Part shown: in pieces, positions 35,210 to 45,493 of the stretch | Position numbering within the stretch: the stretch's first letter is position 1 | Layout of the letters: every line of letters begins with the position of its first letter | Source: Anastatus disparis | Taxonomy: Eukaryota; Arthropoda; Insecta; Hymenoptera; Eupelmidae | DNA length: 64,000 bases | Direction: 5' to 3' | Assembly (NCBI GenBank): GCA_017163975.1 | Contig: JAFFSR010000019.1 | Span: 62,001 to 126,000 of the forward strand | Program-made: the position numbers and the translations under genes | Notes under the pieces: model-generated | Database searches by the model: none | Seen by the model: only the letters and a program-made list of their open reading frames with translations | Told to the model about the DNA's origin: nothing

Positions 35210-35489
35210 TTTTGAGTTTATACCATTTTAGCAGAGTTGAGGATGCACACAATAAAACACACACATATATAAAGTTAATAAGTTTGTTTATTTATTCACA
35301 CTCAACACAGAGTCACTCGTTTAGTACAATATATTTTAACAAACACTCGTTCATACACCGGCCCTGCATTCACACGCGCGTCTCAATAAGAAGTGACTCT
35401 TGAACAGAGAGGGAAAAGCTAAGAGGGCGCTTCTGCCCACGGCAGTCTTCACAAACAAATCGCACTTAAATATGCGCACACTCCTAACA
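35210..35489 (-). repeat. 5' LTR of LARD1
   Basis: 280 bp, no difference from the left LTR noticed by eye. The short open stretch inside (35212-35403) is duplicated exactly in the other LTR and is not a gene. Confidence 0.88.
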
Positions 35490-35809
35490 ATAATAAAATT
35501 TATTATATTCATAATAAAATTTATTATATGCATGATAAAATTTATTATTTTTATAACATGAATTCCAACATAAAATATCAAAAATATTTTTACTTTGTCA
35601 TAACAAATTTTACTATAGGATAATTTTTACTATGTAATATAGCAATTTTTCTAATAAGATATAGTTTCATTTCTTAAGCGATGTTGCCAACCTTATCAAA
35701 TTTTATAGTAATATTTGTTATAAATGTAATAAAAATCGTCATGATGCAGAAATGTCCCAGCTCTCGTATAAAATATAGTAACTTTTATTACTATCTATAA
35801 CCAATGAAG

Positions 35810-36028
35810 ATAGACGCTTATAGAACCGTACTTTAAATGGGCGGACAGGGGCTCAAAATCGAAAGCTTATGTCCTCCAGCCACGTGGTGGCGCTACTAAA
35901 ATGTCATGTATTTCTATATCTATATATACTGATGTTTTCATATACATAGATATACACATAATGTTAAAGTGTCCTCCAAAAGCTGGCCCCCAAAGTTAAC
36001 CCAGAAGTACTCTTCTATAAGCGTCTAT
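35810..36028. mobile_element. Short MITE H with ATAGACGCTTATAGAA ends
   Basis: Inverted ends ATAGACGCTTATAGAA / TTCTATAAGCGTCTAT enclose about 190 bp. Weaker inverted similarity extends outward to about 35796 and 36043. It sits within the right part of G1. The target duplication is not resolved. Confidence 0.65.
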
Positions 36029-36235
36029 ATTCGTTGCTATAACTTAAGTTATTTTTTATTTTTCTCCGTGTATAAAGGCTCCTTTTTACTATATTTTCGA
36101 AAAATGTCTATGTTTTTGTCTAGGAGGCCTATTCGGCGAAAAGAAAAAACACGGGTTCATTTTTTTTCATCAAAAAATAATATTCTGCAGTTTCAGCCGC
36201 ATCCGTTTCCCGGAAGTGGGGACCTCTCCTTGTTA

Positions 36236-36700
36236 GTCAATTTTTAATATTTATTAATTTTATAAAACGGAGGGACCTTTCAATATCTCCAATTTAAATT
36301 TCTTAAAAGTTTTCTATCGTAATAATCAAAATAGTAACGTGGCTTTTACTTTGACTAACAATTGCGCCATTGTTATTTAACATTCGGACTCGTTTTAAAG
36401 TTACAAAGACAGTTTATAATATATATTATTTATTGGTAAAACATTATTAATATATAAAAAATGATTTTAATATATATTATCGTTTGTAAATAATTCTACG
36501 CATTACGTTGAGTGCGAATATCAACTAGTGTAAACGGCCTGCACGCATGTGCATGGTGGTATTATTCTCTTCACGCAAGAACACAAAAAAATTTTCAAAA
36601 GTTCTAATTGATATTGCATATAAAAAAAAACAGACTTAAAAACCGAAATTTATAAATATATTGCTATAAAAAGAAAAAAAATAATACCTTTCAATCAATC
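36236..36700. other. Gene-free stretch between F1 and the LINE
   Basis: No gene supported. Confidence 0.4.
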
Positions 36701-36711
36701 AATTATCGTGT

Positions 36712-37525
36712 GTGAGATATGTTTTGGGCGTAAGATTGGGAGCTCATATTTCTCCTTATAGAACCGCATTAAGTTGGCTGCGTACTGATTCGAAGAGACA
36801 GTATTTTTTGGCCGTGCTTATGTACAAAATCGTACGCATGAATACTCCGGAGCATCTAGTGGGTCTCTTCACTAGATGTGTACCTAGGGCGGCTACTAGA
36901 GGAGAAATTAAGGAGCTGGCAGTGCCCTTTATGCGTACTGAAACTGGCAAGAATTCCTTCAGAGTTCAAGGTGCGCATTTTTGGAACTCCCTACCTGCTG
37001 AAATTAAAGATCTTCCATGTCTCAGCAGGTTCAAGTCAGCAGTGAGGGGTACTTGCTCGTCCTTTATTAAATTTAATATTTTTAATTTATATGTTAATTT
37101 ATTTTTGTAATATCCCATATATAGGTTTCAGGTGTGAATGTATTTATTGTGTGACTGATGGCTGAATGATTTCATTTTATTGTATTGACTGCATCGTATG
37201 CTTTTGTATATGCTTTTTATTGTTTTATTTTATTCAAATATTGTTATATACTTTTAAACTTCAATTTTAACATTTTGACTGATAGATAAAGAATGGCTGT
37301 TTTTAATTTATTGTATTATTGCGTGTATTTTCATTATTTTAATCTTCGTTTGTATTATTCTGTGATATCGCTTTTTATAGTGACTTACTTTCTGAGTATT
37401 ATTAGGATTAGCTATTTGACTGTGATATCTGTATTTAAGTGCAATATTTATAATTACACATTGTGTTACACGTCTTTTTGTATATTTATACGAATAAATG
37501 CTTATCTATCTATCTATCTAATTAT
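36712..37525 (+). pseudogene. 3' end of a CR1/Jockey-type LINE
   Basis: A 132-codon open stretch (36712-37110) encodes the conserved C-terminus that follows the reverse transcriptase in many LINEs: YRTALSWLRT, YFLAVLMYKIVRM, a LAVPFMRTETGKNSF block and HFWNSLPAEIKDLPCLSRFKSA. Nothing of the RT itself remains, so the copy is 5'-truncated as usual for target-primed insertion. About 390 bp of 3' untranslated sequence follow and end in a (TATC)n run at 37501-37521, a microsatellite tail seen in CR1-like families rather than poly-A. The clade assignment is by memory of the C-terminal pattern and is tentative. The ORF itself is free of stops, which suggests a fairly young copy. Confidence 0.8.
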
Positions 37526-37529
37526 TTAA

Positions 37530-37995
37530 ATTTAATTTTTAGAAGTTGGTGCCAAAATTTTAATCAATTAAAAAATTAAATTTGAGCTAGTTTTTTTTTC
37601 TAAAAAACTTTCCATTGGTGTATTTTTTTGTCGGTCTTTTATAGAAATTTGAATTTCCTACTTTTTAGTGAATTCTCATACTCAAAGAGCATTGTACTCT
37701 TGGACACATCCTCGTTCATTTGAAGGAAAATTTCGTTTTTATTAAAAAAACAAAAACGACCAATTTTCATTGAATAGGTCTTTTAATAAAACCAATATTA
37801 TATTGTCAAAATATTTACAATATAATATTAATAGTTTTTTTCGTTTTTTTAAAATAAATTGTTAAAATAATTAACGTATTATAATGATTATATTTGCATG
37901 CTTACTAAATATTTAGATTTTTAAAGTGATGATTATAATGCATTAATAATTTATTACGTTTTCATCATTTTTATATATTTGTACATATTAGGTAC
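37530..37995. other. Gene-free stretch
   Basis: No gene or defined repeat seen. Confidence 0.4.
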
Positions 37996-38314
37996 TTAAT
38001 AGGAGTCCGCATAGCTCTGTCCTTGTCTAATATAAATTAATAAATTAAATATTGTTATACAAAAGTAAGCGCATAGCCCAATGGATTTCAGGATGAGCAA
38101 ACGATCCTATTCTATGAAAAACTATAAAATTTTTATTAGTTTTCAAGTGAGGTCCGAAACGGAAAAACAGTTATCAAGTTTAATTGGGATGTTGCATGAA
38201 AATTTTTTTCAATCCATTATATCCGTCACTTAGAAAAGGAAAAAATAAAGGGCAGGTATTTTTTCTTTTTTCATGAAAATCAAAACACAAAGAGATAGAG
38301 GCAGTTAAAACTAT

Positions 38315-38712
38315 GTGACGTAACGAAAATAATTGCTTTCGTGACGTCATTTACTATGGCGCTATATATTAGCTTATGTATATATATCAAAATTGTACTT
38401 GTGGGTACGTTCGGTACCACGCATGCACTGATCGTAAGCGTGCTCTAGTCGCGCTACGAGAGTCAGTCCGTTGAGATGGAGAGAAGTATTTCAGCCTTCA
38501 AACTGAACAGTTACACTGTAGAGCTCAGACCGTGCAGGCATAGGTCGAGCCTTGAGCCGTGACGTACGGCGAAATAGTTGCTAATAAATCTCACATTAAT
38601 AACTTGGTTTTAAAAAACCAAGGTTTTTTAGTCACCTCTCGCAACCTATCCTTCATTCCAATTATTATTATTACACGCTGCCTGGTTATGTGGTACAGGC
38701 TACTTCTTCTCA
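38315..38712 (+). repeat. Possible solo LTR inside element 2
   Basis: It is GC-richer than its surroundings, starts TGTGACGTAACG, has CRE-like TGACGTCA near 38341 and an AATAAATC signal near 38582, and may end at CTTACA. I found no target duplication and no partner LTR, so this is a weak call. Confidence 0.3.
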
Positions 38713-38734
38713 TCTTACAATGTGAGTACCCGAC

Positions 38735-39372
38735 CTTCGGGAAACGGATTTATCTGAAACTGCTGGATATGATTTTTTGATGAAAAAAAATGAACCCGAG
38801 TTTTTTCTTTTCTTTGAATAGGCCCAATAGACGGAGATATAGCCATTTTTTCGAAAATATAATAAAAAAGAGCATTTATAAGATCTTGAATAACCAAACA
38901 ACTAAGACTCTTGCAAAAAAATGTATAGAATATAAAATCAAGTGCAGATTAAATCCTTTAATTTAAGCTTTGTTGCACTAAAGAAGCTTGTGTGATTCAA
39001 GAGTTACAGATAATTAAAATATGTTAGTGAAATAGCGTAAAAAATTGATGATATGTTAAACGCAAAAAATATTAACAAATATGTAGTAATTTTCAATTAG
39101 GCACAACTTTTGAACCACACAAGATTTTTCAGTGCAACAAAGCTGAAATTAAAGCATTTTATCTGAACTTTATTTTATTCTTCACACATTTTTTGTAAGA
39201 GTCTTAGTTGTTTAATTATTCAACATCTTATAAATGCTCCTTTTTATTATATTTTCAAAAAATGTCTATATCTCCGTCTATGGGGCCTATTAAGAGAAAA
39301 GAAAAAACACGGGCTCATTTTTTTCATCGAAAAATCATATCCTGCAGTTTCAGCCAAATCCGTTTCCCGAAG
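38735..39372. mobile_element. F2: palindromic MITE of the F family
   Basis: Arms of about 300 bp run inward from CTTCGGGAAACGGATTT and its inverse at 39372. They share AACCAAACAACTAAGACTCT and the ACGGAGATATAG-type words with F1. The outermost 15-20 bp present in F1 are not recognisable here. Confidence 0.8.
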
Positions 39373-39743
39373 TTCAAATCCGTTTCCGGATCAATTTCCA
39401 TTCAACATATACAACGACGTTTAATCTACGTCGCCACATACTAACTTATACCGGCTATAACTTTTTCAATTTATCATATTTTGAAAAACAAAAAAATACA
39501 GGTCTCCTCTTTTTTCGTACTGTACTTAACGGATATAATACATTTTTTCATGCAAGATGCTAATTGTTTTACCGTTTCAGACCTCATTAAAAAAACAATA
39601 AAAATTTTATATTAGAATAGGATTGTTTGCTTGTCCTGAAATCTATTGGGCTATTCCCTTACTTTTGTATGACAATATTCAATTTAATAATAATAACGAA
39701 AATTTAGATTAGACAAGGACAGAGCTATACGGCCGCCTCTTAA

Positions 39744-40124
39744 AAAGAGGCCGAACTATCTATCTTTGTCTAATAGTGTTTTTCATCATTTATGTAAACA
39801 CTATTGGCTGTAACACGAAAAAAATGGCAGCTCCCTCTAGATACTATCATAATGGTTAAATTTTATAATAAGAACAAAATAATTTAATCATGTAGTTTTT
39901 GAACAATATGAGACCTACCAGAAAAGATAGGTTATATTTTAGATTTTTAGTAGGTCTCATATTATTCAAAAACCCTGTGATAAAATTATTTTGTTCTTAT
40001 TATAAAATTGATCTATTACACTACTATCTAGCAAGGGCTGCCATTTTTTTAGTGTTAATGTCAATGGTGTTTATATAAATGATGAAAAACACCATTTGAC
40101 AAGGACAGATAGTTCAGCCTGATC
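39744..40124. mobile_element. TTAA-flanked palindromic MITE 3
   Basis: Arms AAAGAGGCCGAACTATCT and AGATAGTTCAGCCTGATC are inverted, followed by TTTTTCATCAT and the palindromic centre around ATGAGACCTAC. TTAA flanks both ends (39740-39743, shared with element 2, and 40125-40128). Confidence 0.85.
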
Positions 40125-40128
40125 TTAA

Positions 40129-41029
40129 TTTTAGAAAATTAATGCTGGTTCGTTTAAAACAAATAAATGTTTCACTTTTGTACACTTATAATTTATAAAA
40201 ATTCAAAACAATAAAGCTATAATTTATAATACAATACATTATAGGGTTTATTACATATATGTTTGGTTGAACTTACAATCCTAAAATTGATGAAAAACTA
40301 TGAATGTTATATTTTAAATATTTTGAGAATATTGGTCTTATTAAACGACCAATTTAATAAAAATTAAATAAGAATACCAATTTAATAAAAATTAAATAAG
40401 AAATTCTCTTTCAAATTTCTTTACCAAAACTTATAATTTTGCAAATAATGTCCAAAGATTTTCTATTTACGATCATTATTATTTATAACAAATGTATACA
40501 AAATTTTCCAAAAACTGACATGAAAGTTATTATTTTTACGCGCCACTCTAAGTAAAAAAAAATGTTAATTGAACAGTTAAGGTCATTGAATTCTCTCCTC
40601 ATTTGAAATTTTCTTTTGTTTTTTTCTTCTCTTAGTAACGCGCAGCCATTTTTGCGCTCTGGCATAACATAATGATAAAGATAAAAGATATAACTCTGTA
40701 TGGTTTATAGTTTGCTTTATAAGAAAAAGCGAACAGGCACGTTAAAATTTCTAAGAAAAGAGAAGTGCGTCGTTGTGTATAGCCCTCTTACCGATCAGGT
40801 CGTTACTCATAATTTGTTAACTTGTATGGTGAGAGATAACATAAATTTCAGCTGGCGAGGGAGCTGAAACTAAATTAGTTTGTTAATAATCCTTCAATAT
40901 AAAAATAATTTAATCTTGGTAGAAGTAAATTTTTTTTTGTTTGGTTTTAATATAATCTTATATTATATTTAAGAGGTATATCTTTTGGTTCTCCGGTTCT
41001 CCGGTTTTCTAGAAGTGCATTAGTAGTAT
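40129..41029. other. Gene-free stretch
   Basis: No gene supported. A short direct repeat of AATTTAATAAAAATTAAATAAGA occurs at about 40350-40400. Confidence 0.4.
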
Positions 41030-41270
41030 ATAGCTAGGTATAGCGAGACATATCGATTTTTTTCCCTTCCCCCCCGTCTCGCTTCCCTAGCTTTCTGAGG
41101 GGTGTTATAGTGTACATGGGGTGGTATAGCGTAATCTATATCGAATTTTTCCCCTCCCTCCGTCTCACTCCCTGCGCTGTCTGAGGAGTGTTATAGAGTT
41201 CATGGTCTCTTGTCCTCCCCTACCTGAGGGATGTTATAGCGTACACAGGGTGGTACAGCGCGAAATAAAA
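41030..41270. repeat. GC-richer degenerate tandem repeats
   Basis: Three related blocks share CTGAGGRGTGTTATAG followed by a GTACAYRGGGTGGTATAGCG-like word, near 41094, 41180 and 41221. Pyrimidine runs (CCCTCCGTCTC) lie between them. The composition stands out from the AT-rich surroundings. Confidence 0.6.
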
Positions 41271-41395
41271 AAAAATGATATAATTTTACAAGTTGTATAA
41301 AATTTTAATGAAAAGTATTAATATAAAAAAATAAAAATTTAATTTATAATTAAAAAAGTATCGGTGTCAGAGATTCATTTATCATTTGTTATTTG

Positions 41396-41617
41396 CTACG
41401 TGTGGGACTTGTGGGTCCTGAAAAGGACCGTATGTAAATATATATAATTTTTAGAATAACATTTTTCGTATCCTTTTCTTTCAGAGATAGAGTAGGTATT
41501 GGTTGAAACTTTTTCAGAATATTGTTTCCAGGTATATGATGGTTGATTTTCCTTCTTTTTCTTTTGATCACCTTGTAGTAAAGGTGTTTTGTCGGTGCTG
41601 GAGCTGTTTTGACCCAT
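41396..41617 (-). CDS. Small ORF, 73 aa, unknown
   Basis: I do not recognise this ORF. It lies on the same strand and about 335 bp downstream of the 255-aa ORF at 41953-42720, so the two could belong to one element. The product starts MGQNSSSTDK, which fits the N-myristoylation pattern (Gly2, Ser6), and has a basic run DQKKKKENQ. It is hydrophilic with a Tyr-rich C-terminus. An alternative frame from 41640 is also open for 83 codons. Length and composition give only weak support for coding. A chance ORF is a real possibility. Confidence 0.3.
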   Translation of the reverse strand: MGQNSSSTDKTPLLQGDQKKKKENQPSYTWKQYSEKVSTNTYSISERKGYEKCYSKNYIYLHTVLFRTHKSHT

Positions 41618-41952
41618 GGTGTCGAGTGTGTGTTATACAAATATAATAAGAGACTATGCGTGAAAAGTATTTATTGTAAAAAGTAATTATTTAAATTAAT
41701 ATTTTAATTAGTGTTCTCTTTTTTATTATCCCTTTGAAAATGTTCTAATTTTTCTGTTTTTGTTTTTATAATACTCTTGTTATTGTTCTTTCTTTATTCC
41801 GCTGTCTGCAGAACGTAATGAAGCAATCTTACCAGCGCATTGTCCCATATCTGTTTCGAGCAATGTTTATAAAATAAATGAAGGATGATTAGGAAGGGTG
41901 ATTGCATTTATAGCATCAAAGTAATTTATTTATTTTTTAACATACATTTTTT

Positions 41953-42720
41953 CTATACAGGAATCATTATATCTCGCAAATCTTTTGCGATCATGAGTAA
42001 AATAAATGCTAAAATTTTAGATAAAACCAATTTTAAATACAAGCTTTTATAATGATCCATATCATCTACCATATTCTCCATGATATAATCTTGTAATTCG
42101 TTATTGAGAATTGAATAATATTGTTTAAATGATTTATAGTCATTAAGAATTACTTTTGCGTTGTCCAGTCCTTCTTGTCCAAGTTTGCTTTTTAAAAAGT
42201 CCATTATGTGATCAGTAGTACGATTAACCTTACCAATCCGTTTGCTTAAATCGTTGAGAAGAAGATCTATCAAGACGCTTTGTTGACGAAGACCTTCGAA
42301 TGTTGACTGTTGCATGACTATACCTGGTGAATGATTAAAAGTTTTTCTCTTTTTGAAAAGCGCTTGTCCAGGTGTTTCTTCTTCTTCCTTGGGGTCGTGA
42401 ATCTCGTTTGGTTGTGGTCTTTCATCAATGCTGATAGATCTGGTGCCGTACGATGTGGCGAAATTAAAATCATGATTGATTAGAAACAACTTAGTTAAAT
42501 AAGAATTGTGAAAATAAGTTGTTATGGCGTCAAATTGATCTTTAAGAATATCCCAGCTACGACGATCAAGAGAGACTCTTTTGTGTGCGCAACCTGAAGA
42601 AACTAGTTTGATGACTTCGTAATAATATTCACCACTATATTCAAGACCAACACAAATTCTCTTCGAGTTAGACTTATTGAGGGCGTAGGTAGTAGATAAT
42701 AAAAGATTCGGCAACTCCAT
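41953..42720 (-). CDS. Unidentified 255-aa protein
   Basis: The ORF is intact and of unbiased composition, which sets it apart from the surrounding chance ORFs. Residues about 15-70 (KRICVGLEYSGEYYYEVIKL, VSLDRRSWDILKDQFDAI) look like a beta-strand-rich fold followed by a helix, and recall PC4/p15-like single-strand DNA-binding domains (a resemblance only). A central acidic linker (HDPKEEEETPG) is followed by a helical C-terminal half with two long amphipathic segments and a hydrophobic stretch near the end (LVLSKILAFILLMIAK). I recall similar unnamed predictions from ant genomes. Neighbours are the small ORF downstream and GC-rich repeats at 41030-41270. A domesticated or transposon/viral-derived gene is possible. 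I cannot decide. Confidence 0.6.
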   Translation of the reverse strand: MELPNLLLSTTYALNKSNSKRICVGLEYSGEYYYEVIKLVSSGCAHKRVSLDRRSWDILKDQFDAITTYFHNSYLTKLFLINHDFNFATSYGTRSISIDERPQPNEIHDPKEEEETPGQALFKKRKTFNHSPGIVMQQSTFEGLRQQSVLIDLLLNDLSKRIGKVNRTTDHIMDFLKSKLGQEGLDNAKVILNDYKSFKQYYSILNNELQDYIMENMVDDMDHYKSLYLKLVLSKILAFILLMIAKDLRDIMIPV

Positions 42721-42739
42721 TTTACCGGCTCGCTTAATT

Positions 42740-43676
42740 CACAACGAGCCATTTTTACGTGCTGCTCTGTCCGAAGCTAAACTCTTACTGAAAATTGGAA
42801 AAGAATATTTCAGCCTACCGCGCATGCAATGAATCAGAATGTACAGGGGGTAAATACTTTTTTAATAAAATAATACCCACATACCAACTACACAGGGGAA
42901 AAATATATATACAAACGATTATCATACAGGTGGAGGGTAGATAAGTTGGTACACATGGACCAGGTGTTCTCTGGAAAATATATATATATGGGACGTTTTA
43001 CGTCAACTCACTGAACAAAAAAATAAAATTCGTTGTAAATCTGTAAAGATGTTCCATTTCATACCCAAAATATACAAAAAAATTTTCAGAGCTATAAATC
43101 AAATGGATTAAGAGTAATGAGTAATGAAATATTATGATTTTTTTAAATTTTTGGTAAATTCATCAAATTAATTATTGTTTTACTCAAAAACTAAGGGTTC
43201 TAGAGATTTACTCATTAAGACATTTCTTGTTGCAAATTGAGCGTAGAATCTGCAAAATTTTTTTCAAAACTAAAGATTGCTATCTTCTGATTGGTCCATT
43301 TTGTAATTTTATGTAATTTGCAATTACTTGAGTTCGATAAGGTTGATTTCACTCCTGTTGGAGTATGTTATGTCTTCTGATAACATCTTGAAGTAAGCTT
43401 TTGCTCAACTTGGGTGGACCACTAGGAGAGGAGCTATAGTACTTTGAACATTGAAAAATTTTTTATTTTGAATTTAACACATATCTACATTTTGTTCTTC
43501 GATGTTCATAGATAATACAATATACGAATGCATGATTGTCTAAATATCTTAACAATCATCTATTTCTTTATGATGCAAGTGTTCATTTTAATTCTTAATT
43601 AAAATATTAATTATGTATTACGTATACATCATCAAGATACACTCATAACCAAGAAAATTTTATTCGTTTAAATAAT
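42740..43676. other. Gene-free stretch
   Basis: No gene supported. A lone CTAGGAGAGGAGCTA at 43422 resembles an E-type MITE end but has no palindromic partner. Confidence 0.4.
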
Positions 43677-44419
43677 TTGTCATTATAACTATTTTGCATA
43701 AGTATTCTAAAATTATTTTAATATCTATATTTAGGAATTAAAATTTATATTGTGTATCTGGAAATAGAAAGGATGAAGTTAAATAAATTCTATACGGATT
43801 AAATTTATTTAATATAAAAATTTATTACAAAATGTAAGAATCTGTTATTCGTTACTATAACACTGTATTGTGTTACTTTTAACAAGTAGTTCTTAATTTA
43901 TCTCAATTCTAATGACATTTTAATTTTTAAATACTATTTCAATTTAAAAAAAAATTGTGAGTAATTTTTTTTCAAAAAAATGTTAATAATGGTAATGATT
44001 ATTTTAATTATTCAGTAAATAAACAGATCACAATGACTGTTACTATAGTGTCTTTTAGAATCATATTTTAAACCAATATTTGAAGCTAGTTTGTTTTATC
44101 TTAATCACTGATTATAAATTTCTTTTGTATATTGTTGAACATAGCAAGAAACATTACAGTATATTATTGTACAAGTTGACCAGGTTTACAATTTCATCCA
44201 GTGTACGTGATCAGTAAATGTAAAAATTCAATATCAATACCAACTGTTCTAGTCGAATGCATCATATGGAAGAATGTTATATCTGCATTTATTACTGGAT
44301 TATCAGTTACTGTCTTTTTATTTTAAATTTAGTTTATTAAGTAAAGTTTTCTACCATTCATAGAAAAACATATGCGAACTTAGCAAAGAGCTGACCCTAT
44401 TGAAAAAATTGTCGTGAAT

Positions 44420-44690
44420 TTTTTAAGTAAATTATTCGCGTAGGTTTTGTTTCATTCCATCTAGTAAATAATTCCCATAGAATATTTACGTGAACAAGTT
44501 TATAATAAATAATTAAGCAGTAAATAATAAATACATTATTACTCGTTCTTAAAATGCGCAGTAATGATTGCTCAAATGAACAGTAAGGGTTATTACTATT
44601 GAGAATTATTTACCTGGATAATATACATGAATTATTCACGTTATAAAATGAAATAAAAATCACGTGAATAATTTATAAAGTCATTATTTA
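44420..44690. repeat. Foldback repeat in the 5' part of the gene C element
   Basis: AAGTAAATTATTCGCG...TTTTGTTTCATT and AATGAAATAAAAATCACGTG...AATAATTTAT are inverted, with many GTAAATAAT/GTGAATAAT words between. It is probably a small MITE. No target duplication was found. Confidence 0.5.
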
Positions 44691-45493
44691 AGCGTTTTGT
44701 TGTGGCGATAGAAATTTGGTTTTTCCATACTCACTTGTTTTTATTTTCTTAACATTATTTCATTTTATTATTATTGTTATTATTTTTACCATTTTACTTA
44801 ATTTAAAAGGACACGAGACTCTACTAGACGTGTTTGTATAACTTGTTTATATCAGCGAGGTTGCTCCTGAACGATAAACTATATATTGCTGTCTTTGTTT
44901 AGCACATTGATTTTATATCTTTTGTCTTTATAATAAAGCGTTGATACAGTTTGCAGAGCAGCCCCGCAGTTAACCAAACATTACTCATAGATCACGGAAC
45001 GGTGAAGAGGATAAACTGACAACGCGCGGACAATTGAGAAATGTATAAATTATCAATTTATTTATTAATTTATTATGATGATATATTTTTATTATTATTA
45101 AAAGCTTAAAATAGATTTTCAATAAGCATGAAATGAGCAATAAAATGGTCTCTTTAATTTACAACAATTTTCATTCGTCAATAATAAAAATTTTTTTAAG
45201 ATAATTAACAACTACAGTTCTTATGAGTATTGAGAAAACTAAGTAACGAGCAATTTTTTATAAACATATATGATGAGCATTTAATTTTTCATCGATTTTT
45301 GTATCAATACACAACTCGTATTCACCAATCAGAGAGGTTCATTGGGTCTATCTCGTTCGCAAGACAGTTACAGTTGCAGAATACGGGCCTGGTTGCTAAC
45401 TTCGCAGATACCTTGAGCTCTAATTCACAAACGTTGTTTATATCGATAAGTTTATAAAAATAACAATTATAAAACGAATGGTCCGGTGTGAAA

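Larger units (their letters stand above)
28458..35489 (-). mobile_element. LARD1: copia-like LTR element without gag-pol
   Basis: Two 280 bp LTRs appear identical by eye. A 5 bp duplication ATAAT flanks the element (28453-28457 and 35490-35494). The coding-strand sense is minus: the primer site GGTTATGAGCCCAGC follows the right LTR, and the purine tract GCGGGAGGGAG precedes the left LTR. That primer site matches the anticodon region of initiator tRNA-Met with about one mismatch, which is the half-tRNA priming known from copia. The 6.47 kb interior has no protease, RT or integrase motif in any frame, so the element is a large retrotransposon derivative that would need an autonomous partner. 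Identical LTRs indicate recent movement. Confidence 0.88.
27995..36070. mobile_element. G1: non-autonomous relative of G2, itself split
   Basis: Ends CACGGAGAGAAAT and ATTTTTCTCCGTG are inverted, and G1 sits inside the right arm of F1. TA follows the right end; the left flank reads CA. Both ends carry the G-family words (CTATATTWTATA, GAG-x-GAGACAT or GAGCTGGGACATTT). Without LARD1 and the H element, less than 1 kb remains and none of it codes for protein. The inner right part matches the left end of G2 over about 170 bp. Confidence 0.75.
27483..36232. mobile_element. F1: palindromic MITE split by a nested insertion
   Basis: Ends are CAAGGAGAGGACCCCACCTC (27483) and its reverse complement at 36232. 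TTA is duplicated at 27480-27482 and 36233-36235. The left arm, spacer and start of the right arm run to 27992, where G1 begins; the rest of the right arm resumes at 36071. F2 (38735-39372) shows the uninterrupted family structure. The native element would be about 0.67 kb. Confidence 0.8.
38000..39739. mobile_element. TTAA-flanked element 2 (1.74 kb) containing F2
   Basis: Outer ends TAGGAGTCCGCATAGCTC and GAGCTATACGGCCGCCTC are inverted, with TTAA at 37996-37999 and 39740-39743. Long arms continue (GTCCTTGTCTAA, ACAAAAGTAAG, ATTTCAGGA, AGGTCYGAAACGG) for about 300 bp on each side. The centre is occupied by an LTR-like stretch and the palindrome F2. A piggyBac-type origin is inferred from the TTAA target. 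No transposase is encoded. Confidence 0.8.

Noticed and set aside
43422..43440. CTAGGAGAGGAGCTA resembling an E-type MITE end
   Set aside because: No palindromic partner within 700 bp and the inner sequence does not match E1 or E2.
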